From NCBI GenBank assembly GCA_964478775.1, contig CAYZJC010000013.1, positions 1 to 39,364 on the forward strand: a stretch of DNA of 39,364 bases, read 5' to 3'. The notes below the pieces were generated by a model, which made no database searches, was not told the origin of the DNA, and saw only the letters and a list, made by a program, of their open reading frames with translations. This document shows positions 1 to 6,503 of the stretch, one piece after another; the first letter of the stretch is position 1, and each line of letters opens with the position of its first letter. The position numbers and the translations under genes are program-made. Source of the stretch: PNMQ01 sp964478775. GTDB lineage: Bacteria > Pseudomonadota > Alphaproteobacteria > Paracaedibacterales > CAIOTO01.

Positions 1-2
1 AA

Positions 3-266
3 AAACATGGAGGTGACAAGTTTATTGAAGGACTTGCTGCAGGTTTGATGGAAGGAGAAGCTATTGGTATTGAGAAGGGTAAAGCTGAAGGCGAAGCTAT
101 TGGTATTGAGAAGGGTAAAGCTGAAGGCGAAGCTATTGGTATGGAAAAAGCTAAGCTTGAAATGGCTAAAAACCTTTTCGCTTTGGACATGGCAGTTGAA
201 GCCATTGCTACAGCAACTGGGCTTTCGATAGAAGTGATCAAAGAACTAAAGGGTGAATGTGTATGA
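3..266 (+). CDS. Rpn/PD-(D/E)XK-type transposase, C-terminal end (partial)
   Basis: The reading frame is open from the left edge, so only the C-terminal ~87 residues are present and the catalytic nuclease core lies outside. The visible part has 2.4 tandem copies of a 12-residue unit (GEAIGIEKGKAE) and then a helical tail ending in a 'TGLSIEVIKEL' segment. Glu/Lys/Gly repeats followed by a short 'L.ie.I..LtGLs.eeI..L' tail are typical of the C-termini of Rpn family recombination-promoting nucleases/putative transposases, which are abundant in Rickettsiales and Holosporales. The family call rests on the tail alone and is inference. A TTG/ATG at 45-50 could be mistaken for a start, but upstream codons continue in frame with the same character (HGGDKFIEGLAAGL). 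Confidence 0.6.
   Translation, partial: KHGGDKFIEGLAAGLMEGEAIGIEKGKAEGEAIGIEKGKAEGEAIGMEKAKLEMAKNLFALDMAVEAIATATGLSIEVIKELKGECV
54..140 (+). repeat. 36-bp in-frame tandem repeat, 2.4 copies
   Basis: Two nearly identical 36-bp units (54-89, 90-125) and a partial third (126-140) encode GEAIGIEKGKAE. The two full copies differ by a single base in the first codon (GGA versus GGC), which points to recent slippage or unequal exchange. The unit length is a multiple of three, so copy-number change keeps the frame. Confidence 0.9.
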
Positions 267-312
267 GATCAATGCACGCCTTGTGGAAAGTAGCCAGCAT
301 AACGATAAGAAC

Positions 313-341
313 TTGCGCATTTCACCAATCCACTTTATAGT
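313..341 (+). promoter_or_regulatory. Possible sigma70-type promoter before dnaB
   Basis: TTGCGC at 313-318 and TATAGT at 336-341 are separated by 17 bases. The -10 is a 5/6 match and the -35 only keeps TTG. It lies ~108 bases before the chosen dnaB start. Confidence 0.3.
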
Positions 342-449
342 ACAATAAGACATTCTATAAACTGTGTAGCTTGATTAAACACTTATATGATAGACTTAGA
401 TCTGTGTCTCAATTGTTCGCCAAAATATAATATTCGAGAAATAAATTTT

Positions 450-1937
450 ATGAATGCTATTCAACCAGCTTTTCAATCATCCAAGGGTTTGCATGTTGTC
501 ACAACTGCTCAGCAGGAGCATGATTTCATTCCCGTTAATATTGAAGCAGAACAAGCTTTGTTGGGCGCACTTCTCCTTAATAACGGTGCATTTGAACAAG
601 TCTCTGATTTTTTAAAAGCGGAACATTTTTCAAATCGCCTACACAGTGAAATTTTTAGTTGTATTGCCCGGAGTATTGAACGTGGACATATAGCAACCCC
701 CGTTAGTTTAAAAAATTTATTACAAAACGATGAAGAATTGCAAGCTATGGGGGGCTTTTCTTACCTTGTAAACTTGACCGATATCACGTACCAAACCTTA
801 ATGGTACCTGATTATGGACAGATGATTTATGAATTGTATGTCAGAAGACAATTAATTGCAATTGGCCATGAGACAGTGGTGGATGCCAAGACCATTACCC
901 ATGACAGACTTGCTTCTAATGTGATAGAAGAAACGGAGCGTCGTCTTTACACGCTTGCCTCTACAGGNNNNNNNNNNAGTTTCGGGGCTGCACTTACGCA
1001 AGCCATTATCACAGCTGAAACTGCATTTAAACGAGACAGCCATGTGGTCGGGGTCACTACTGGTTTTAGAGATGTAGATGCAACGCTTGGTGGCCTACAC
1101 CCCTCTGACCTTTTGATTTTAGCAGGTAGGCCTTCGATGGGAAAAACGGCCCTTGCCACCAACATCGCTTTTAATGCTGCAAAAACTTATTGTGAGACCA
1201 AAGCAGACGGGGCGCCTGTATTGTTTTTTTCACTTGAAATGTCTGCAGAACAGTTGGCGAATCGTATTTTATCAACAGAGTCTGGTGTGTCTTCTGATCA
1301 AATCCGCAGGGGAACTATACGTGCAGAAGATTTTCCAAAGCTTGTTGATGTCAGCAGGCGACTAGGTGAAGTGCCCTTATATATTGATGACACACCAGCA
1401 TTAACTGTTACAGCAGTTAGAAATCGTGCGCGTCGTATGAAAAGACAGCATGGGGTGGGAATGATCGTGATAGACTATTTACAATTATTAGCCGGTAATG
1501 GAAATTCACGTGGAGGCGGGGATGCAAGCCGCGTACAGGAAATTTCGGAAATCACACGAGGCCTTAAAGCCCTTGCCAAAGAATTAGATGTTCCTGTGCT
1601 CGCTTTATCACAGTTATCCCGTGCCGTTGAACAACGTGATGACAAACGCCCTCAGCTATCTGACTTGCGTGAATCAGGGTCTATTGAACAAGACGCGGAT
1701 ATCGTGATGTTTGTGTACCGTGAAGAATACTATGAAGGTAGGAAAGAGCCAACACCAGGCTCAGATAAACATATTGAGTGGTGCGCGAATATGGCAAGAA
1801 TTCAAAATACGGCCGAGGTTATTATCGCAAAGCAACGTCATGGACCAATTGGTATTGTGCAGTTATATTTTAATTCTAAACTTACTAAGTTTGGGGATCT
1901 TGCAAAAACTGATAAGCCTCAAAACCTCAACCACTAA
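450..1937 (+). CDS. dnaB: Replicative DNA helicase DnaB
   Basis: Hexameric 5'-3' helicase that unwinds DNA at the replication fork and loads primase. With the start at 450 the protein is 495 aa, usual for the family. The N-terminal domain ('NIEAEQALLGALLLNN') is followed by a linker and a RecA-like ATPase with Walker A GRPSMGKT (encoded near 1125-1148) and Walker B-type 'MIVIDYLQLL'; the late motif 'LSDLRESGSIEQDADIVMF' is also present. An in-frame ATG at 387 would add 21 residues (MIDLDLCLNC...) that do not resemble DnaB and has no ribosome site; the ATG at 450 has a weak GAGAAA upstream. A 10-base N run (968-977) falls in the linker and keeps the frame; its true length is unknown. No intein is visible. 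Confidence 0.97.
   Translation: MNAIQPAFQSSKGLHVVTTAQQEHDFIPVNIEAEQALLGALLLNNGAFEQVSDFLKAEHFSNRLHSEIFSCIARSIERGHIATPVSLKNLLQNDEELQAMGGFSYLVNLTDITYQTLMVPDYGQMIYELYVRRQLIAIGHETVVDAKTITHDRLASNVIEETERRLYTLASTXXXXSFGAALTQAIITAETAFKRDSHVVGVTTGFRDVDATLGGLHPSDLLILAGRPSMGKTALATNIAFNAAKTYCETKADGAPVLFFSLEMSAEQLANRILSTESGVSSDQIRRGTIRAEDFPKLVDVSRRLGEVPLYIDDTPALTVTAVRNRARRMKRQHGVGMIVIDYLQLLAGNGNSRGGGDASRVQEISEITRGLKALAKELDVPVLALSQLSRAVEQRDDKRPQLSDLRESGSIEQDADIVMFVYREEYYEGRKEPTPGSDKHIEWCANMARIQNTAEVIIAKQRHGPIGIVQLYFNSKLTKFGDLAKTDKPQNLNH
968..977. other. Assembly gap inside dnaB
   Basis: Ten N in the variable linker between the N-terminal domain and the ATPase core. The frame is preserved on both sides. Ten is probably a placeholder, because DnaB linkers usually carry a few more Gly/Ser-rich residues here. 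Confidence 0.95.
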
Positions 1938-1987
1938 GGGGTTCTATAGAAAGCCCCACGAAAAACTGTCCTTCCAGCAGCTTCGGC

Positions 1988-2078
1988 TGTCATGCCTGCG
2001 CAGGCAGGAATCCATGTATAATTCGCATGAGAAGAACAAGCCTCAACACATGGAATCCCCTCCTTCGAGGGGATGACA
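1988..2078. repeat. Palindromic intergenic repeat (RPE/REP-like), two inverted arms
   Basis: Left arm 1988-2017 starts TGTCATGCC and ends GGAATCCATGT. Right arm 2048-2078 starts ACATGGAATCC and ends GGATGACA. The arms are inverted relatives of each other around a 30-base spacer, and each arm contains its own small hairpin (CTGCGCAG; CCTCCTTCGAGG). The arms are of the TGTCAT...GGAATCC type seen as dispersed intergenic palindromes in many proteobacteria. It sits just after dnaB and before a transposase remnant. Confidence 0.7.
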
Positions 2079-2170
2079 CGGTAGGTCATGTGGGGATATG
2101 ACACTGTTAATAAGGTGATGACACCTTTGTTCATTTCATCGAGACTAAGAAAAGCAAGACGACCAAATAG

Positions 2171-2278
2171 ATGTGGATCACTGATCTCGATGTTAATTTT
2201 ACGAACATCCAAGAATTTGCAAAAGGAGCACGTGCAGGCTGGAAGATTGAAAACGAAACTTTTAACACCCTCAAATAA
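2171..2278 (+). pseudogene. Transposase C-terminal fragment (IS remnant)
   Basis: Codons 2174-2275 read through 'WITDLDVN', 'NIQEFAKGARAGWKIENE' and 'TFNTLK', then stop at 2276-2278; a stop also lies just upstream (2168-2170). The 'GR.RWKIENE.FN..K' pattern is characteristic of a DDE transposase C-terminus, where the Glu of WKIENE is the third catalytic acid. Neither the upstream catalytic part nor the usual 'NQGY..EH' continuation is present, so this is a relic. No terminal inverted repeats can be assigned. The rest of 1938-2381 has no intact gene, only this relic and the palindromic repeat. Confidence 0.65.
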
Positions 2279-2381
2279 TGCTTCGCTTCACCTCAAATTT
2301 TCATTATACTTTTCATAAATACAATCTTCTACAGTCTTTCAAGCTAAATTTTGCTTGGGTGCAAACAAAATTAGGTAAGGA

Positions 2382-3530
2382 ATGTGCACTGTTATGATCA
2401 TAAAAGTTTTATCACGCAATGTGGTTTTTATAATCGTTTATTTGTACTGTTATCTGCGAATGGCCCTGTTGAAACTTTACGTTTTTAACGTGAAGCATAA
2501 GTGGTTTAGAAGTCAATATGGCAATGATTACAATCCTGTTTTGCAAGCCACTATTTATAAGCGCAGAGGCATTTACAAAATTGCCAGATTTGGGGAGCAT
2601 TTTGGCTATTACCAAAGTAAAAATGAAGCAATGCTTGTGGCATATCAGATATGGTTGAAAGAATTTAACTTAACGACAAAAATATTTGAATATAAGCAAC
2701 AAGCAAATGATGCTAAAGAAAAAATCATACAAAATATGAAAGCTTTGATTTCTCAAAGGGGGGCAAGTGAAAGAGAGCAACCTTCAAATGCACCAGTAGC
2801 AAAAGCGGGTGATACTTACCTGCCTCCACAAAGTCTTCACAAGACAAAAGCAGAGAAGGAACAAGATAGCAAAACACAGACACAACATCTACACAATCAT
2901 TCCCAGCAAGATATATTTCCCGCTGATTTTCCCAAAATCAAAGCTGCGCCTTCTTTTAAGGTAGAAGAGGAGATTTTTGCTTGTTATAAAGCAGACTGCT
3001 TTTATTTGGCTCAAACAGAGAAAAAATGTTATAAGTGCAAAAAGGATACGAACGTATCCGCCATCGTATTGCCTGCTGGCTTTGTATCGTTGGATCATTT
3101 TGCCTTAGAAGACTTCACCGAAGAAAAGTTAGCTGCAGGAGAGCTTCCGTTTTGTTCAAATGACTATTACACGATTCTTTCTTATGTCACATATATTTCA
3201 AATGAGGCATTACTAGAAATATATAAAAGTGTAAAAAAATTCTATTTTCAAAAAGCTTATTCCTATACAACAAAAAATTCTTACTACCGGTCAGTGTGCA
3301 GTCACTGCGGTGCGCCGCAAGGGGACAACTACACAATCGCAGAACTCAATTCTCCCTTTAACCCTTCTCAATCCGCAGGCTTCAGTAAAATCAGGTTTGT
3401 TAAATTTGATGTTCCTATCCGTGCTAATGGCGAAGATAGTAGGCTAGATTATTATGATGAAAGGGTATTCGATCATATCCCCAATGTTGCATATCAAGAA
3501 TACTTAAACCAAAAAGCCTCACAGTCATGA
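2382..3530 (+). CDS. Unrecognised protein with two CxxC zinc-ribbon halves
   Basis: 382 aa, not assigned to a named family. Residues 1-35 are hydrophobic (VVFIIVYLYCYL) and could be a membrane anchor if the first start is right; starts at 2394 and 2460 are possible, the latter removing the hydrophobic part. TTAGG six bases before 2382 supports the first start. A small N-terminal segment ('YKRRGIYKIARFGEHFGYY') is faintly AP2-like in pattern. A Gln/Lys-rich linker follows (~100-190). The C-terminal half has CYKCKKD and, ~85 residues later, CSHCGAPQGDN, two CxxC knuckles that could together hold one zinc ion, with a 'FDVPIRANGE' tail. Downstream is a shared terminator with the convergent terminase relic. 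An accessory or mobile-element origin is possible from the neighbourhood. Function unknown. Confidence 0.75.
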   Translation: MCTVMIIKVLSRNVVFIIVYLYCYLRMALLKLYVFNVKHKWFRSQYGNDYNPVLQATIYKRRGIYKIARFGEHFGYYQSKNEAMLVAYQIWLKEFNLTTKIFEYKQQANDAKEKIIQNMKALISQRGASEREQPSNAPVAKAGDTYLPPQSLHKTKAEKEQDSKTQTQHLHNHSQQDIFPADFPKIKAAPSFKVEEEIFACYKADCFYLAQTEKKCYKCKKDTNVSAIVLPAGFVSLDHFALEDFTEEKLAAGELPFCSNDYYTILSYVTYISNEALLEIYKSVKKFYFQKAYSYTTKNSYYRSVCSHCGAPQGDNYTIAELNSPFNPSQSAGFSKIRFVKFDVPIRANGEDSRLDYYDERVFDHIPNVAYQEYLNQKASQS

Positions 3531-3536
3531 GGCTTT
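3511..3536 (-). terminator. Intrinsic terminator between convergent genes
   Basis: Nine-base stem AAAGCCTCA (3513-3521) / TGAGGCTTT (3528-3536). Read on the minus strand it is followed by a T run, so it would end transcripts of the terminase relic. The stop codon of the plus-strand zinc-ribbon gene lies within the stem. Confidence 0.75.
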
Positions 3537-3571
3537 AAGAATATTGCTTTGTTGTTGAGGGGGATATTTTA

Positions 3572-4904
3572 TCATACACCCCAGATTTTGGGTTCAAGGG
3601 TTGCTTCTTTTGCAAGCATTAAATCAGTGATTGCCCAGACAAGCGCATCCATGCGATCGGGCGACTTTGACGTTTGCCCTGCAACATATTCACACATTTG
3701 TTGTTCCATTAAGGCAAATGGGCGGATGTGAAACACTTTTTCTTGTTCGTAAAGGGCGGCGATGGGCTCTGCTCGCACACATTTTCCGCGCGTTGCGCGA
3801 ACTGCCTTATAGGCAACATGAGCATCTACGCTTTTTACCACCCTTTCTACTAAGTCACCCCCTTTGTTTACTTCAGCCACCACTCTGTCAGCCTTGTATC
3901 GCCAATAGGCTTGTGTGACTTTAGCCCCCCAGTCAGCTGCCGAATACCTGCCACTTAAATCTTCTAACACATAGACATTGCCATCTTCATGAATGGCTGC
4001 CACAACAATACCTGTTTCATCACTGCGTTCATGATGCGTCGTTGCTGGGTCAATGGCAATGACAATGCGCCGCCAATTTTGGGTGTGGGGTTGTCTATAG
4101 CGAATGAGATTGCGCTGCCATAAGGNNNNNNNNNNTGAACAGGCTCAAAATTTAAATAAGGTATTTTCATAATTCTTGCATCCCCATTTGGGTATTGGCA
4201 TAAGTCTTTGTAATATGATCTAGATAAGATTTGGCAAGATTGTTTGCATTGTCAAAGGCTGTTCCTGTTGTTGTAATGGTCGACTCTTCCTTCATGAGCT
4301 GCTCTAAAAATGGCAGGGGACGAGGAGTGGTTGTAATTAAACATCGTGGGTTATCCCCAAGGCGTAAACACATCATGACTTGGTTAAAGATGTCTTGAGC
4401 CTTTTTAAATTTTGCAAATTCGTCTATCCATACAAAGTCAAATTGTGGTCCTCTTAGTCTTTCAGGGTTATTGGCGCCAAATAAGGAAGCTGTCGCACCA
4501 TTTGCAAAAAATAATTTATTTTGGCTGCTGCAAAACACTGGTCTGTCATTTTTTTGAAACACATTCATCAACCCACTTTCTCCATACACCATCACAGCTT
4601 TCGCTTCAGCAATGCTTTGTGCGATCAGCGCTATGTGCTTTGCTTTTTTATGTTGAACCAATTGGCGAACTGTTTCGGCGCCTGTTCTTGTTTTTCCAAA
4701 GCCGCGACCTGCCATGATAAGCCATACTTTCCAGTCTTGCCCCTTTGGTAACAGCTGTTCTGGGCGCGCTGCTTGTTCCCATTGAAAGCGCATAGTCTTT
4801 AATTGCGTGACGTGCTTGTATTTTTGTAAAGCGTCTATTAACTGCAGTTTTTTAAAGTTAAGTATTGTGTGTAAGTTCTTCTCTGATGCGTGTATCATTG
4901 TCAT
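3572..4904 (-). pseudogene. GTA-type large terminase subunit, disrupted
   Basis: DNA-packaging motor/nuclease of the family found in alphaproteobacterial gene transfer agents and related prophages. The N-terminal half (from 4904, with AAGGAAAA six bases upstream) carries the ATPase: 'DWKVWLIMAGRGFGKTRTG' with Walker A GRGFGKT at residues 66-72, and Walker B 'FVWIDE' at 157-162. It ends at an in-frame TGA (4169-4167) right after 'MGMQEL', where the family continues into the nuclease domain. After an N run (4126-4135) a different frame resumes with 'LWQRNLIRY', 'VIAIDPATT', 'DETGIVV', 'YVLEDLSGRY', 'VVAEVNKGGDLVE' and 'DRMDALVWA', giving the acidic residues of the RNase H-like nuclease. The gap cannot explain the TGA, which precedes it. 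No portal, capsid or tail genes are adjacent, so this is an isolated relic, or a frameshift error in the assembly. Confidence 0.85.
4126..4135. other. Assembly gap inside the terminase relic
   Basis: Ten N between the ATPase and nuclease halves. The first codons after the gap on the minus strand read (A)LW, fitting the family's 'GALW' motif, so little sequence is probably missing. Confidence 0.95.
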
Positions 4905-5036
4905 ATGTTTTCCTTTTAAGATGCCTCAACCTATTTAGAATTTTGCGGCTTTGCTACTTTAAACCTAAGTAAATGGGGAAAAACCATTTTGAAAAAAGCC
5001 CAACATTGATTGATATTTTGAAATGAGTGGTAAAAG

Positions 5037-6308
5037 ATGTCTGAAATTGATCTTAATTCTTATATTGCAAGGGTGATGAATTTGCATCCGCAAGAGATCG
5101 ACTTGAGTCTAGATCGAATGCGGAGATTGTTATCATCCTTAGAGAATCCACATTTAAAGTTGCCACCTGTTATACATGTTGCAGGCACTAATGGGAAGGG
5201 CTCTACCATTGCTTTTATCAAATCTATTTTAAAGGCACATGGCTACAAGGTTCATAGCTATACATCCCCCCATCTATTAGATTGGCACGAACGCTTCGGC
5301 CTTGACGGGTATAATGATGTAAGTCAGTTGCAAGCAAAAAAACAATTGATAGCTAAAACGATGGAAGAAGTGTTATTGGTTAATAATAATTTTGCCATTA
5401 CTCCTTTTGAATTTTTAACGGCCGTTGGTTTTCTTTTGTTTTCGCGCATGCCAGCAGATTTTGTTTTGCTGGAAGTTGGGTTGGGCGGGGAATTTGATGC
5501 GACTAATGTTTTAGCCCATATTGCGTGTGCAGTAATAACAACCATTGACTTTGACCATATGGAATTTTTAGGCAATTCCCTTAAACATATTGCTTTTGCC
5601 AAAGCTGGGATTATAAAACCTCAATGTCAACTAGTGTTAGGTAGCACCATACCGGATGACGCTCGCTTAGTGATTGAAGCCATTGCAAATGAAAAAGGTG
5701 CAACAGTTTTGAACCTACAAGACTTAAGAATTATTTTGGAGGATGTTGATTTAGGTTTAAAAGGTGAGCACCAATTTCAAAATGCTACAATTGCTGTAAC
5801 GGCTATAAAAGCCATTTTGCCAAGAATTGATAAAGATAAAGTTCGTCTTGGTTTAGAAAATGCTAAGTGGCCAGGTCGCTTTCAAATTCTACAGTTGAAA
5901 AAACCTGATGCAACAAGTTCTGATATAACATTACCCATTCCTATAGTGTTAGATGGTGCGCATAATGTGCAAGGGGTGAATGCCCTGATCAAAGCCTTAA
6001 AAAAATATTTTCCAAATTACCCGAAAACTTGTTTTTTACATATTAAAAGTCGCAAAGAATTTGCGCTAATGGTGGAAAAGTTACTTCCGCATTTTGCTGA
6101 AATATATGTGCCAACTTTTCCAATTGATGGCGGGGAAGGGATGAGCTTGTCAGAAATACAAAGTATATCAACAAAACCCATACGGCCACTTGAGAGCCGA
6201 GAAGATTTTTTAGATAAAATGTTAGCGTGTGAAGGTGTATGCGTCGTAACTGGTTCATTATTTTGGGTGGCGGAGTGTTTAAAGACGCTGGGTGAAGATG
6301 TTTTGTAG
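5037..6308 (+). CDS. folC: Bifunctional folylpolyglutamate/dihydrofolate synthase FolC
   Basis: ATP-dependent ligase adding glutamate to dihydropteroate and to folates, in the cytoplasm. 423 aa, normal length. The Mur-ligase type P-loop is GTNGKGST at residues 50-57, followed by 'HSYTSPHLLDWHERF', the family's folate/Mg region 'EVGLGGEFDATN', 'TTIDFDHMEFLG' and 'AGIIKP', and the C-terminal 'WPGRFQIL' and 'VLDGAHN' motifs. The N-terminal 'LHPQEIDLSLDRMRRLL' matches the family. A weak GAGTGG precedes the ATG. It stands alone here instead of next to accD, its common alphaproteobacterial neighbour. Together with folE at 22.2-22.8 kb it shows that folate metabolism is kept. Confidence 0.97.
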   Translation: MSEIDLNSYIARVMNLHPQEIDLSLDRMRRLLSSLENPHLKLPPVIHVAGTNGKGSTIAFIKSILKAHGYKVHSYTSPHLLDWHERFGLDGYNDVSQLQAKKQLIAKTMEEVLLVNNNFAITPFEFLTAVGFLLFSRMPADFVLLEVGLGGEFDATNVLAHIACAVITTIDFDHMEFLGNSLKHIAFAKAGIIKPQCQLVLGSTIPDDARLVIEAIANEKGATVLNLQDLRIILEDVDLGLKGEHQFQNATIAVTAIKAILPRIDKDKVRLGLENAKWPGRFQILQLKKPDATSSDITLPIPIVLDGAHNVQGVNALIKALKKYFPNYPKTCFLHIKSRKEFALMVEKLLPHFAEIYVPTFPIDGGEGMSLSEIQSISTKPIRPLESREDFLDKMLACEGVCVVTGSLFWVAECLKTLGEDVL

Positions 6309-6383
6309 AACAAAGTAATCATTGATGTTTGTTGTGTGCATTGCTTATATATATGTGAAGATGTACAGAGTGTTTTAATGAAT

Positions 6384-6418
6384 AACACTCCTTGTAAGGC
6401 AAGGTGTTGATTGTTTTG
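6384..6418 (+). terminator. Possible terminator after folC with an overlapping alternative hairpin
   Basis: AACACTCCTTG (6384-6394) pairs with CAAGGTGTT (6400-6408) with a two-base bulge and is followed by a T-rich stretch. The AACACTC part can instead pair with GAGTGTT at 6368-6374, so the two hairpins exclude each other. Confidence 0.45.
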
Positions 6419-6503
6419 GAATGAAAACTAACAAAGATTAAGAGTTTGTTAATCTTCTTTTATCTAAACTAGAGATGAGATACTTTATTATAGAAAATTG
6501 TGC

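Noticed and set aside
1938..1957. Hairpin right after the dnaB stop as a terminator
   Set aside because: Only four strong pairs (GGGG/CCCC), and no T run follows.
4167..4169. TGA read as tryptophan (altered code) to rescue the terminase
   Set aside because: Several intact genes in the window end in TGA (recF, ftsL, apaG, ccmD) and TGG is used for Trp throughout.
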